The notes: generated by a model from the sequence alone, not told the origin. A stretch of 41,611 nt of DNA from CALBZH01 sp964538515 (GCA_964538515.1 CAZIEW010000048.1:1-41611), one strand, 5' to 3'. Numbered from the stretch's first letter, positions 7,657 through 17,277 are shown. Numbers and translations are program-made.

Positions 7657-8676
7657 ATGCCAGTGCGGTTTCCACACGCTTCCCTCTCTTTGGGCAGAGC
7701 CGGCCTTGCAGCCATAATCGCTTTGACCGTTGCGCTGTGCACGGGCTGCATCAAGCCCAAGATAACGCTTTTCGGCGACGGGTCCGAGCCCCTGGAAGAG
7801 TACACGCTGGAAGGAAAAGGGGACGACAAGATCCTCCTCCTTTCCATCAAGGGATTCATCGGCGAAGGATCCAAGGGCGGACTCCTGACCTCGAAGAAGA
7901 GCATGGTTCAAGAGGTGGCGGCGCAGCTCAAAAAGGCCAGAGAGGATAAGGCCATAAAGGGGCTGCTCCTGAAAGTCGACTCGCCCGGTGGCTCGGTCAC
8001 GGCGAGCGACCTGCTCTATCACGAAATCTTGCGCTTCAAGGATGAGAAGAAGCTCAAAGTCGTGGCCGTCCTCATGGGCACGGCCGCAAGCGGCGGCTAT
8101 TACGTTTCCTTGCCTGCGGACCATATCGTCGCTCACCCGACGACGGTAACGGGCTCGGTTGGCGTCATTTCAGTCATTCCGAAGGTCTCCGGGATGATGG
8201 AAAAGCTCGGACTGGAAGTCGAGGTGGACAAGCATGGCAGGAATAAGGACATGGGATCGCCCTTCCGACGGAGCACCCCCGACGAGCGACGGATCCTCGA
8301 AGGGCTCGTAAACGGATTAGGGGATCGATTCGTGCAGTTGGTCAGCCAGCACCGCAAGCTGACTCCCGATTCCCTCAGCGATGTGGCCACGGCTCGCATC
8401 TACCTGGCAGAGGAGGCCGTGCAGGTCGGCCTTGTCGACGAAATCGGGTACCTCGACGACGCGCTCAAGCAGGTCAAACGACTCGCGAAAATCGACAAAG
8501 AGGCCAAGCTCGTTGTCTATCGCCGCCATGAGAATCCGGAGGACACGATCTACCATGCGGGAGCCGCAGACCTTCCAGCGAGCGCCCGCCTGCTCGACCT
8601 GGGCATCATCGAGCCTCTCTCTTCCTTGAGAAGCGGCCTGTATTACCTCTGGCTGCCCGGCTACGAAAGTGATTGA
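7657..8676 (+). CDS. sppA: Signal peptide peptidase SppA (short form)
   Basis: A 339-residue serine protease of the S49 family that degrades signal-peptide remnants in the inner membrane. Residues 1-31 form a signal with a lipobox-like end (CTGC, Cys31), although cysteine at -3 is unusual. The catalytic core follows: VDSPGGSV at 107-114, the nucleophile Ser145 in GTAASGGYY, and the general base Lys197 in GRNKDMGSP. This Ser/Lys spacing is typical of the short, one-domain SppA. GGGAG at 7648-7652 precedes the ATG by four bases. It follows the diguanylate cyclase by 37 bases on the same strand and may be in the same transcript. A short hairpin lies downstream at 8712-8733. Confidence 0.93.
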   Translation: MPVRFPHASLSLGRAGLAAIIALTVALCTGCIKPKITLFGDGSEPLEEYTLEGKGDDKILLLSIKGFIGEGSKGGLLTSKKSMVQEVAAQLKKAREDKAIKGLLLKVDSPGGSVTASDLLYHEILRFKDEKKLKVVAVLMGTAASGGYYVSLPADHIVAHPTTVTGSVGVISVIPKVSGMMEKLGLEVEVDKHGRNKDMGSPFRRSTPDERRILEGLVNGLGDRFVQLVSQHRKLTPDSLSDVATARIYLAEEAVQVGLVDEIGYLDDALKQVKRLAKIDKEAKLVVYRRHENPEDTIYHAGAADLPASARLLDLGIIEPLSSLRSGLYYLWLPGYESD

Positions 8677-8711
8677 CGAGCTTCCCAAACGGGGTCCCCA
8701 AGGCAACAGCC

Positions 8712-8733
8712 CTTTGGAGCGGAATCTCCAAGG
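8712..8733 (+). repeat. Short hairpin between sppA and the small membrane protein
   Basis: TTGGAG (8714-8719) pairs with CTCCAA (8726-8731), with a further C-G and G-U pair outside and a six-base loop. No T-run follows. It may be an mRNA processing or attenuation structure between sppA and the kinase pair. Confidence 0.35.
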
Positions 8734-8766
8734 ACATCGTCAGTCTCTTCAATAAGGAGCGGCCCC

Positions 8767-8982
8767 ATGAAACGAATGCTCCGTTTATTCTGCCAACACG
8801 ATTTCCATCTGTTCGCCTTTGTCGTCGGATTCCTCGCACTGAACTGGCCGTTTCTCAGCATCTTCGAAGGAAAAGGGCCGGAGGTGCTTATCCTTTATCT
8901 CTACGCCCTATGGACCCTGGTCATCGTGTTGTTGTTCTGCGTAGCTCGAAGTCTGAGCTCCCCATCAGGGAAAGGGCCATGA
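8767..8982 (+). CDS. Small two-helix membrane protein, partner of the downstream kinase
   Basis: A 71-residue protein with two hydrophobic segments, about residues 13-32 (FHLFAFVVGFLALNWPFLSI) and 41-60 (VLILYLYALWTLVIVLLFCV), and short polar ends. AAGGAG (8754-8759) lies seven bases before the ATG. Its stop overlaps the kinase start in an ATGA at 8979-8982, so the two are almost certainly translationally coupled. Small membrane proteins encoded next to sodium/solute-symporter-type proteins are known in other systems, so an accessory subunit of the transporter-like kinase is the likeliest role. I cannot name a family. Confidence 0.8.
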   Translation: MKRMLRLFCQHDFHLFAFVVGFLALNWPFLSIFEGKGPEVLILYLYALWTLVIVLLFCVARSLSSPSGKGP

Positions 8983-11900
8983 TTGACCCGCGCACCGTCC
9001 TGTTGGCGTTTTGCCTTTACGTGAGCAGCTTGTTTCTCGTTGCCCTGTGGGTTGAGAAGCGTTCTGCCACCGGGCGGAGCCCTGCCAACCATCCTCTTGT
9101 CTATTCGCTTTCCCTGGCGGTCTACTGCACCGCGTGGACTTACTACGGGAGCGTCGGCAAAGCGGCGACTTCCGGAATATTGTTTCTGCCAATCTATCTG
9201 GGCCCCACCATCGTGGTGCTGACCTGGTGTACCCTCCTGCGCAAGCTGGTTCGTCTCAAGACGATTCATCGAATCACCAGCATCGCAGATTTCTTGTCGG
9301 CCCGGTATGACAAATCCCAGCTCCTGGCCGCGCTGGTCACGGTCATAGCCATCATCGGAATCATGCCCTACATCGCCCTCCAGCTGAAGGCGATCATCTC
9401 TACGTTCATTCTCATCACAACGCCCATGACCATCGGCCCATCCTCCGGAGAGCTGCCGGTCAGCTGGATTACCCAGAACATCCCCGCGATCGTTGTGGTG
9501 CTGATGATTCTATTCAGCATCGTGATTGGGGTCCGGCATCTGGATCCCACGGAGCGCCATGAAGGGATGATCATGGCGCTGGCCGTGGAATGTCTCGTGA
9601 AGCTGATGGCGTTTCTGATCGTCGGGATCTTCGTGACCTACTTCCTCTTCGGCGGTTTCGGGGATATGTTCGAGAAAGCCCTGAACAGCAGTCACCGAAA
9701 TCTCGTGAGCTTCTGGGGAATGAGCGGCACCTACTATGCCACCTGGGCAAGTTACCTGGTACTCTCCATGTCCGCGATCATCTGCCTGCCGAGACAGTTC
9801 CACGTGTCGGTTGTGGAAAACCCCGATGAAAAGCACATTCTCACCGCCATGTGGTGCTTTCCCCTCTACATGATTCTCATCAATCTGTTCGTGCTCCCCA
9901 TTGCCCTGGGTGGAATCCTGGAGGGGTGGCCCGTCGAGAGAGCCGACAACTTCGTTCTCATGATGCCGCTGCAGCACGGCAAGCTGTGGCTGGCACTGCT
10001 GGTGTTCATGGGGGGAGTTTCGGCCGCCGCAGGGATGATCATGGTCAGCTCGGTGACTTTGGCCACCATGACGACCAACCACCTGCTGCTTCCCTGCGTC
10101 GAATGGGTCCCGCTTCTCGGGGGCCTCAAGCGCCATCTCCTGAAGTGCCGCTGGGTGGTGGTCGCCGTGGTGATCAGTGTCGGTTTCTATCTGGAGGAGC
10201 GGATCTTCAGACCCGTGATGCTGGTCAACATCGGCTTGATCTCGTTTGCGGCATTTCTCCAGTTTGCCCCGGCACTGGTCGGTGGCCTCTTCTGGCGCAA
10301 GGCGAACAAGACCGGAGCCCTATGGGGGCTCAGCGCGGGATTCCTCATCTGGTCCTACACGCAGTTTCTGCCCTCTTTCGCTCGTAACGGCTGGCTGCCG
10401 GAATCCTTTATCGAGGATGGGCCCTTCGGTCTTCAGTTCCTGCGTCCCGAAACCCTGTTTGGATTATCCGGTCTCGATCCTCTCACCGTGACGGTCGTGT
10501 GGAGCATGGCTTTCAACGTTAGTCTTTTTGTCCTGGGCTCCCTGCTTTTCGAACAGACCGCCTCAGAACAGAGTACCGCCGAAGAATTCGTCGGCGTCTT
10601 GAGCGAGACTCCTCCCTTGCGCCCGGCTGTGGGACGGGAAGCCTACATTGTCCTGGAAAAGACGATCCGCGAGATTCGAGATTTGTTTGAGCAGTATTTC
10701 CCGGAAGCGGAGGCGCTTGCCATGATCGATCGGTGTATCGACGAAGCGGGTGTCCGGGGCATGGCGACCATCACCATCGTCCAACTGGTGGAGCTACACA
10801 GTCGCGTCGAGAAACTGCTTGCGGGGGCCATCGGCTCCGCGGCCGCCTACAAGGCCGTGCGCCAACGGATGGTCCTTGGCGCGCGGGAATCCCGGGAGCT
10901 CTCGGAAATCTACGGGGAAATCCTGGCCAACTTGAAGCTCACCCCCACCGAGCTCAAGGCAAAGATAGACTTCTACCAGGAGCGCGAGCACCTGCTGATC
11001 CGACAGGCTGCGGAGCTTGAAGAAAAGGTCATGGAGCTCGAACGGGAGATCTACGAGAGGAAGCGGGTACAGAAAGCCCTGCTGGAGAGTGAGCGTCGGT
11101 TCCGGGGTCTGGTGGAGACCATGAAGGAGGGCCTTGAAGTCGAGGATCGGGACGGGTTGATCACCTATGTCAATGATACCCTGTGCCGCATGTGGGGCTG
11201 CTCGCGGCAGAGCATCATCGGCAAGCCTTCGTCCCAGTTCCTGGGGGGGCTCCCCGCGTGCGCGGACAGGCCGGGCGTTTCCCCCGGTCTCCCTTCAAGC
11301 GCGGAAACTTATGAGACAACCTGGACCCGAAAGGACGGAACCCAGACCACGTCGGTCGTGTCGTCCGTCCCACTGTTCGACGCGGAGGGTCGCTATGAGG
11401 GCAGGTTTTCGGTGCTCACGGACATCTCGCACATCAAGACCATCGAGCGTGAAAAGGCGAACCTCATTTCGATGTTCGCCCACGACATGCGGTCGTCCCT
11501 GACCGGCATCCACGGACTGGGGCTCCGTCTGTTAACCAAGGGCGAGCAGATGGATGAGGCGCGCAAGACCGAATACCTGCGCATCATCAATCGGGAAGCC
11601 GCAAAACTCGAGGCGCTCGTGGACGACTTCCTGGAGTTTTCCCGACTGGAAACCGGAAGGTTGAAGCTCAACTTCAGGGCGCTGTCCTTGGACAAGGAGT
11701 TGATGGAGCTCTTTGAGATCTACGAGCAGCGGGCCTCCCAAAAGGACATGTCCTTGCGCCTCGAGATGGATGAGACTCTGCCGATCATCGAAGCGGATGT
11801 GAACCGATTGCGTCGGGTCTTCACCAACCTCCTCGATAACGCACTGAAGTTTTCCACTCCCAAGGGCGTCATCACCCTCTCCGCCGAGGACACACCCGAT

Positions 11901-12152
11901 GAGGTGGTGGTCCGGGTGAAGGATGAAGGCATCGGGATCGACCCGACTGAGCTTCCATACATTTTCGACATCTTTCACCGCGCTCAGGGGGCTGAAAAGC
12001 GGGAAGGATACGGGATTGGGCTCGCCACGGTAAAAGCCATCGTTGAAGGGCACGGGGGGCGCGTCCGGGTTGAAAGCGAGCTCGGAGGAGGCTCGGTCTT
12101 TTCGGTGCATCTGCCAAAAGCGAGCAAGGAAGAGGAAACCGATCTTGAGTGA
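8979..12152 (+). CDS. Transporter-fused sensor histidine kinase (SSF domain, PAS, HisKA, HATPase)
   Basis: A 1057-residue CbrA-like kinase. Residues 1 to about 530 resemble a sodium:solute symporter with about 13 membrane helices, beginning LLAFCLYVSSLFLVALWVEK and including AWTYYGSVGKAATSG. A helical linker (about 560-700) has the look of the STAC region and ends in a coiled coil. A PAS domain (about 704-825) leads into HisKA with phospho-acceptor His835 (FAHDMRSSL). The ATPase domain has its N-box at Asn954 (NLLDNALKF), then DEGIGID and GYGIGLATVK. There is no receiver domain, so a separate regulator must exist; none is adjacent. The ATG at 8979 is chosen because of the ATGA overlap with the small membrane protein. 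The frame is open upstream to 8673, but that part crosses another gene. Confidence 0.92.
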   Translation: MIDPRTVLLAFCLYVSSLFLVALWVEKRSATGRSPANHPLVYSLSLAVYCTAWTYYGSVGKAATSGILFLPIYLGPTIVVLTWCTLLRKLVRLKTIHRITSIADFLSARYDKSQLLAALVTVIAIIGIMPYIALQLKAIISTFILITTPMTIGPSSGELPVSWITQNIPAIVVVLMILFSIVIGVRHLDPTERHEGMIMALAVECLVKLMAFLIVGIFVTYFLFGGFGDMFEKALNSSHRNLVSFWGMSGTYYATWASYLVLSMSAIICLPRQFHVSVVENPDEKHILTAMWCFPLYMILINLFVLPIALGGILEGWPVERADNFVLMMPLQHGKLWLALLVFMGGVSAAAGMIMVSSVTLATMTTNHLLLPCVEWVPLLGGLKRHLLKCRWVVVAVVISVGFYLEERIFRPVMLVNIGLISFAAFLQFAPALVGGLFWRKANKTGALWGLSAGFLIWSYTQFLPSFARNGWLPESFIEDGPFGLQFLRPETLFGLSGLDPLTVTVVWSMAFNVSLFVLGSLLFEQTASEQSTAEEFVGVLSETPPLRPAVGREAYIVLEKTIREIRDLFEQYFPEAEALAMIDRCIDEAGVRGMATITIVQLVELHSRVEKLLAGAIGSAAAYKAVRQRMVLGARESRELSEIYGEILANLKLTPTELKAKIDFYQEREHLLIRQAAELEEKVMELEREIYERKRVQKALLESERRFRGLVETMKEGLEVEDRDGLITYVNDTLCRMWGCSRQSIIGKPSSQFLGGLPACADRPGVSPGLPSSAETYETTWTRKDGTQTTSVVSSVPLFDAEGRYEGRFSVLTDISHIKTIEREKANLISMFAHDMRSSLTGIHGLGLRLLTKGEQMDEARKTEYLRIINREAAKLEALVDDFLEFSRLETGRLKLNFRALSLDKELMELFEIYEQRASQKDMSLRLEMDETLPIIEADVNRLRRVFTNLLDNALKFSTPKGVITLSAEDTPDEVVVRVKDEGIGIDPTELPYIFDIFHRAQGAEKREGYGIGLATVKAIVEGHGGRVRVESELGGGSVFSVHLPKASKEEETDLE

Positions 12153-12209
12153 CGCCGATTGGAGCTCCACCCTTTTCGGGCGTTGTGGCCCGGCTGCCAG
12201 GGACTCACG

Positions 12210-12240
12210 CCACAGCTCACCCCGAGGGGTGGAGCCGTGG
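12210..12240. repeat. Imperfect hairpin between convergent genes
   Basis: CCAC, GCTC and ACCCC (12210-12223) can pair with GGGGT, GAGC and GTGG (12226-12240), with one mismatch and one bulged G. It lies between the stops of the kinase and the DUF362 gene. No T-run follows on either strand, so it would be a weak terminator at best. Confidence 0.35.
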
Positions 12241-12254
12241 AACGTTGACGGACT

Positions 12255-13397
12255 TTACAGTTTCGTAAGCTCGTAGTCCCTACGCCCGAGTCCAACCTGT
12301 TCCGCATAACGGAGCTGGTGCTCCCAGTCGATGTGCGGGTACACAGCCTTGACCTTATCGACGTTCGCCATCGGGTTGCCTTTGAGGCAGGAAGTCTCCA
12401 GGGCGGGCTGCCCGTTCACCAGGTCCATGCACGCCTGATCGATGGCCACCGGATCTCTGGACGCAAGAATTCCGATGTCTGGCACGATCGGGGCATCGGC
12501 GAAGGGATAGCAGTCGCAGGCCGGGGACACCTGGGTCACGAAGTTGACGTACAAAGCCCGGCCTTCCTTGTCTTTCACGGCCGCCACCGTGTATTCCACC
12601 ATCTTTTCCATGAATTGCACCAGGTCTTCCGCCCAGTCGATCCCCAATGCCCCATGAGGACAGGCATGAATACAGCGGGCACACCCAACACAGCGCCTCT
12701 GGTCGATCACGGCCATTCGAGTGACCTCCGGCGCGGGCCTGGGGCTGTCCGCTGGACGGTCTACCAGGTGGATGGCGCCATGCGCGCATTGGTCCCGGCA
12801 TAAACCGCATCCGACGCATTTTTCGAGGAGAAGAGTCGGCGCCACATCCGAATGCTGCGCCATCTTGCCGCGCCTTGATGCAGCCCCCATCCCGACGTTC
12901 TTGATGGCCCCCCCAAACCCCGAAGCTTCATGAAGCTTGAAATGAGCCACCGAAACCAGGGCAGCCGCATGCGCGACCGCCGAACCAATATAAGCGGTCT
13001 CAAAGTGCTTGAGGGCCACGGGAACGGCAACCTCCTCCCGACCGTCGATCCCATCGGCAATGATCAGCGGCGCACCCACGACGGAATAAGCAAACCCGTT
13101 CGAAACCGCCGTCCGGAGATGGTCCACCGCGTTTCCGCGGGTGCCCACATACAGGGTGGATGCATCGGTAAGAAACGGCTTGCCGCCGGCCTCCCGAACG
13201 GCGTCGATGATAGGCTGCACGAAGAGGGGGCGAACAAAGGCCGTGTTCCCCCGCTCACCGAAATGAATCTTGACGGCGGTCAGCCCGTTTTTCTTGGTGG
13301 CTTTCCGGATGCCTGCAGCCAGGACCAACTCCCCGATTCTCGTGAGCAGGCTCTGATTCTGCACTCTCAAATCAATAAAGAACACCTTGCTTGCCAT
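12255..13397 (-). CDS. DUF362 protein with two 4Fe-4S ferredoxin motifs
   Basis: A 380-residue cytoplasmic iron-sulfur protein. Residues 1-185 and about 255-365 form the DUF362 fold (VKIHFGERGNTAFVRP, then GGAIKNVGMG). It is interrupted by a ferredoxin insert with CVGCGLCRDQC (Cys194, 197, 200, 204) and CVGCARCIHAC (Cys236, 239, 242, 246), enough for two 4Fe-4S clusters. Family members are common in anaerobes and are presumed to be electron carriers or redox enzymes; the substrate is not known. The ATG at 13397 has AGGA about ten bases upstream. It lies 108 bases downstream of the hybrid kinase on the same strand and may be co-transcribed with it. Confidence 0.9.
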   Translation of the reverse strand: MASKVFFIDLRVQNQSLLTRIGELVLAAGIRKATKKNGLTAVKIHFGERGNTAFVRPLFVQPIIDAVREAGGKPFLTDASTLYVGTRGNAVDHLRTAVSNGFAYSVVGAPLIIADGIDGREEVAVPVALKHFETAYIGSAVAHAAALVSVAHFKLHEASGFGGAIKNVGMGAASRRGKMAQHSDVAPTLLLEKCVGCGLCRDQCAHGAIHLVDRPADSPRPAPEVTRMAVIDQRRCVGCARCIHACPHGALGIDWAEDLVQFMEKMVEYTVAAVKDKEGRALYVNFVTQVSPACDCYPFADAPIVPDIGILASRDPVAIDQACMDLVNGQPALETSCLKGNPMANVDKVKAVYPHIDWEHQLRYAEQVGLGRRDYELTKL

Positions 13398-13505
13398 CGA
13401 TCGTGCGTCCTATCGTTGTAGGTTCAACATTAGTACTCTCCCTCTCCCGGAGTGCTGGCCATTCTACTGCCATCCACCCTGAAATGACAGGGAACATCCT
13501 GCGGG

Positions 13506-16500
13506 TTAAGGGGGTGTGCTCCCGACTCTGACCTCTCCCGTGTCCAAGGCACGCCGAACGGCCTCGGCCATGGAGCGGATGACGAACGGTTTCATCAGGT
13601 ATTCTCGAACGCCCAGGGACTTGGCTTTGTCCGCGTCGATGAGCTCACTGAACCCCGTGCACAAGATGATCGGCAAATTCGGCCTTATGGCGAGGAGCTC
13701 ACGGGTCAGCCCGGCACCCGTCAGTTGGGGCATGGTCATGTCCGTGACGACAAGGTCGAAACGATCAGGATCGGCCCGGAAAAGCTCGAGGGCCCCCAGG
13801 CTGCTGGTCTTGGTTGTGACCCGATAGCCAAGGCTCTCCAGCATCTGTCGACCCAGATTGACCAAGGCGGGCTCGTCATCCACCAGGAGTATGCTTTCGT
13901 GCCCTCTGGGAAGCGGATGCTCATCGGACCGGAGCTCCTCGACCACGGTGTACTCGAGTTGGGGTAGCAGGACCTCAAACACGCTGCCTTTGCCGGGCTC
14001 GCTTGAAACGGTGATGGCCCCGTTATGGTTTCTCACAATGCCGTGCACCACAGCCAGCCCCATCCCGGTCCCTTTCCCCAACCCTTTGGTCGTAAAAAAA
14101 GGCTCAAAAATATGCTCCATGACATCAGACTCCATTCCGTATCCCGTATCCTTCACACACAAACGCACATAGCGGCCGGGATGAAGGCCGGGATAGCGCC
14201 TCACCTGTCCCTCGTCCACGTCGTGCTGATCGAGCGTCACCTCCAGAATACCCCCGGAATCCCGCATGGCGTCCGCAGCGTTGGAGCACAAATTCATCAG
14301 GACCTGATGGATCTGCGTCGGATCGGCAAGAACACGGTCTTCCCCGCTGCGCAGAGCAATATCCTGCCTAATCTCGATCGTGCTCGGCAGGGAAGCCCGA
14401 AGCAGTTTGAGAGCCTCTTTGATGATCGGCCTCAGCTCCACCGGCTTTCGCTCCTGCTCTCCCTGACGGCTGAAGGTCAGAATCTGACGCACAAGATCCC
14501 TGGCACGGTTACAAGCCGTGAGAACCTGCTCGAGATCGCGACGCACTCTGCTGTCCTCCTGCGTCTTGTAGCGCGCCATCTCCGCATACCCGTAGATGGC
14601 TGTCAGGATGTTATTGAAATCATGGGCGATACCGCCGGCCAAGGTCCCGATGGCTTCCATCTTCTGAGCCTGCCTCAGCTGCATCTCCCATTTGACTTCG
14701 TCCGTCACATCTCGCTTGACGGCCACGTAGCTCACGATCTGCCCTTGAGCGTTGCGCACCGGAGAGATGGTCGCTTCCTCCTCGTAGAGGTCACCGTTCT
14801 TGTGCCGGTTGATGAAATGGCCGGCCCAGACTTCCCCGCGACCGAGAGTCTCCCACATCTGCCGGTAGAACGCCTTGTCATGCTTGCCGCTCTTGAGCAG
14901 GCGCGGCGTCCGACCAATGGCTTCATTGCGGGAATAGCCGGTGATGCGCTCGAAGGTGGGATTCACGTATTGGATCACCCCGTCGGGGTCCGTGATGATG
15001 ATGGTCTCCGTGGCTTGCTCCACGGCCGTCACCAGACCCAAGCGTGCATCTTCGGCCTGCCGTCTTTCGGTGATGTCATTGCCGATCCACAGGAGCTCCA
15101 CCAGCCGCCCCTCGTCATCGGTAATGGCTCTATTGGTCCAGCTGATCCAGACACGCTCCCCGTTGTGACGCATGCTTTCATGACTGCTTGTGACGTAGCG
15201 CTCCGGATGAGCGCACAGATCTTCGATCTTTGCCTCCAGGTTGTACCCCGTGGAATCGATTTTCGGGATGATGGTCCCCACGACATGACGTCCCAGAAGC
15301 TCTTGCTCCGTATATCCGAAAAACTTCTGGCCGAACTCGTTGAGAAAAGAAATGTGGCCGCGGGTATCCATGCGGAGGATGATGCTGTTGGCGCTCTGAA
15401 CCAGCTCCCGATACTCGGACTCACTCTTGCGCAGCTCGTCTTGAGCGAGCTGCAGCTCGGCCACCCGCTCATTGAGCGCCGCGATGACCTCGCGAAGCCG
15501 ACGTGTCATGGCATTGAACGCGGTCGCGAGCCTGCCGATCTCGTCTATGGCGGTGATTTCCGCCGCAGCCGAGAGATCCCCGGCAATCACCTTTTCCGCA
15601 ACGGCAGTCAGCTGATTGATCGGCGTCGACACCTTCCTCACGATAACGAGGGACGCAACCAGGACACCGCACACGCACAGCAGCAAAACGGCCATGGCAT
15701 TGAGGTTCTGAATGGTCACCGTAGCGAGGAAATCACGACGTGGAGAGGAAAAGACGAGCCACCACGGCTGACTGCTCAGCTTCACGACCGCATTTAGGGA
15801 ATCGTCGGGATCATTCGGGTGCAATCGCGCAATGAACACGGGCTCCACTTCCGCACGACGGAGCCCGTGAGCAAGGTCCATCAAGTGACCTCCCGAACCT
15901 TCCCCGGGCTCCCCTCCGAGCCGACCGCTCGCGCGGAGGGTGGCCTCTTTGTCCGGGCTCAGCGTGGTTACCGGCTCGAAAATGGTCTGGGGCAGGCTGC
16001 CGTCGGCCAGCCGGATGAAGTTCTCGTCGAAAAGGCTGGCATACGTGCTCCGGCCAAGACGACCGGTCTCCTTGAAAACGATCTCCTGGATGACCGCCGC
16101 GCGGTATCGGGCACGCAGGACCCCCAACATTCGGCCCTTCTTGTCCTGAACCGGACTGCTGAAATAGATGGATGGCTGCCCGGTAACGGGAGAGATGGCC
16201 ACGGGCGACACATGGGGAAGCCCCGTTTCCGCGGGGACGGCAAAGTAGTCCCGGCCCGACTTGTCGCTGCCCGCATCGGAGCCGTAGGTGTCGACAACGC
16301 TGATGCCCTTGAGATCCAGCAGCGCATAGGAGGAGATGTTGACACTGTCACGGCGTCGAAACGCATCCAGGGTACCGGCGACTTCCACCTGCTCGGCGCT
16401 TCCCCGGCGTCCCTCAGGCGGCAGAGCCAAGAAGTCCGCCAGAATTGGAACCAGAGACTCCGTACGAATCGTGTCGAGTGAGGTGCTGATGAATGTATCG

Positions 16501-16910
16501 ATGCTCGAAGCCGTTTGGGAGGCGGCCCCCACCAACGCACGTCGGGTATTCTGAGTCAGGGCCTCGTACGCCACCCGCTGGTCCAACGCAGCCAGGAAGG
16601 TGATCGGGACGCTTGCCACCATGATGAATCCGACGGTGAGCTTAACCCTCAGGGTTCGGTGAACGAAGTCGGAGAACGCCAGGTAGAAAAGGATCGCGAT
16701 GATTACCGCCGCGGCGATGTGGTGCGGGTAACGAAGGGCTTCGGGCAGTTGGGAGTCCGAAAACAGAAAGTACTGCCCCGCCAGCACACCGAGAGCTATA
16801 CTCGTCAGCAATAAGAAGTGCGAGGCATTCCACAGAACACCCGCCTTCGAGCTGCCGGGGCCGGTCTCCGGACTCGCCTCCTCACGGCGTCGTTGTTCTT
16901 TTTCACTCAT
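13506..16910 (-). CDS. Hybrid sensor histidine kinase (Cache, HAMP, two PAS, HisKA, HATPase, receiver)
   Basis: A 1134-residue inner-membrane sensor. GGGGAGG (16919-16925) lies eight bases before ATG 16910; a longer in-frame TTG at 16940 would span that site and is rejected. Three hydrophobic segments (about 28-50, 63-83, 90-110) come first, then a periplasmic Cache-like region (about 120-400) with DLKGISVVDTYG and GRDYFAVPAETG. A fourth helix (about 408-432) and HAMP follow, then two PAS/PAC units (FFGYTEQELLGR; VNPTFERITGYSRNEAIGR). HisKA has His763 in GGIAHDFNN. The ATPase has NLCSNAADAM and DTGYGM. The C-terminal receiver has Asp1057 (VVTDMTMPQ) and the lysine in YLMKPF. Small-molecule sensing fits; the ligand cannot be told. 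Confidence 0.93.
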   Translation of the reverse strand: MSEKEQRRREEASPETGPGSSKAGVLWNASHFLLLTSIALGVLAGQYFLFSDSQLPEALRYPHHIAAAVIIAILFYLAFSDFVHRTLRVKLTVGFIMVASVPITFLAALDQRVAYEALTQNTRRALVGAASQTASSIDTFISTSLDTIRTESLVPILADFLALPPEGRRGSAEQVEVAGTLDAFRRRDSVNISSYALLDLKGISVVDTYGSDAGSDKSGRDYFAVPAETGLPHVSPVAISPVTGQPSIYFSSPVQDKKGRMLGVLRARYRAAVIQEIVFKETGRLGRSTYASLFDENFIRLADGSLPQTIFEPVTTLSPDKEATLRASGRLGGEPGEGSGGHLMDLAHGLRRAEVEPVFIARLHPNDPDDSLNAVVKLSSQPWWLVFSSPRRDFLATVTIQNLNAMAVLLLCVCGVLVASLVIVRKVSTPINQLTAVAEKVIAGDLSAAAEITAIDEIGRLATAFNAMTRRLREVIAALNERVAELQLAQDELRKSESEYRELVQSANSIILRMDTRGHISFLNEFGQKFFGYTEQELLGRHVVGTIIPKIDSTGYNLEAKIEDLCAHPERYVTSSHESMRHNGERVWISWTNRAITDDEGRLVELLWIGNDITERRQAEDARLGLVTAVEQATETIIITDPDGVIQYVNPTFERITGYSRNEAIGRTPRLLKSGKHDKAFYRQMWETLGRGEVWAGHFINRHKNGDLYEEEATISPVRNAQGQIVSYVAVKRDVTDEVKWEMQLRQAQKMEAIGTLAGGIAHDFNNILTAIYGYAEMARYKTQEDSRVRRDLEQVLTACNRARDLVRQILTFSRQGEQERKPVELRPIIKEALKLLRASLPSTIEIRQDIALRSGEDRVLADPTQIHQVLMNLCSNAADAMRDSGGILEVTLDQHDVDEGQVRRYPGLHPGRYVRLCVKDTGYGMESDVMEHIFEPFFTTKGLGKGTGMGLAVVHGIVRNHNGAITVSSEPGKGSVFEVLLPQLEYTVVEELRSDEHPLPRGHESILLVDDEPALVNLGRQMLESLGYRVTTKTSSLGALELFRADPDRFDLVVTDMTMPQLTGAGLTRELLAIRPNLPIILCTGFSELIDADKAKSLGVREYLMKPFVIRSMAEAVRRALDTGEVRVGSTPP

Positions 16911-17277
16911 TCTCTCTACCTCCCCGTTTGCATCAGACAACGCCGGAGCAGGATGTCCGGGGGGGAAGCCCCGACCGCAGAGACTGGGAATTCGGCCGAT
17001 TGGCTTCTGGATCAGGCTGGTTGATCATCGAACACGGATCACTATAACCCGCCCACCATCTAGACGTCATCGAAAAGAGGCTCCTTCACCGGCCCCCATG
17101 ACGAGGGTTTTCATCTGGCATGGTGAGAGATCAACAAAATCCCTTGACTTTGGCTTTAACATTGTCCTATTTTACATTTTCTTATTTTTCCTGGAATTTC
17201 AGAGGATTGCCTTCATCCATCAAACGATCCCATCGGCAGGGGCCAACAGGCTGTGCCGATCCCAGAAAGGAAAAGAG
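16911..17277. other. Divergent intergenic region, hybrid kinase / EF-G paralogue
   Basis: About 370 bases between divergently transcribed genes. The left part is GC-rich and holds the kinase Shine-Dalgarno (16919-16925). The right part (about 17130-17210) is strongly AT-rich and carries the likely promoter of the EF-G-like gene. The frame that extends the EF-G gene upstream to 17098 runs through this promoter and is not coding. Confidence 0.55.
17144..17173 (+). promoter_or_regulatory. Promoter of the EF-G-like gene
   Basis: TTGACT (17144-17149, five of six) is followed after an 18-base spacer by TATTTT (17168-17173, four of six), in a sharply AT-rich island. Transcription would begin near 17180 and give a leader of about 100 bases. 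Confidence 0.5.

Noticed and set aside
8673..8978. N-terminal extension of the transporter-type kinase
   Set aside because: It crosses the small membrane protein gene, and the ATGA overlap plus family start favour 8979.
9510..10136. 208-codon minus-strand frame
   Set aside because: Antisense to the transporter part of the sensor kinase; Gln/His-rich shadow of membrane-helix codons.
14025..15797. 590-codon open frame on the plus strand
   Set aside because: It lies exactly antisense to the hybrid kinase, whose domains and catalytic residues are intact. The antisense product is His/Arg/Leu-rich without any motif, as expected from codon bias.
17098..17277. N-terminal extension of the EF-G-like protein
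   Set aside because: The extension runs through an AT-rich promoter and precedes the conserved EF-G N terminus.
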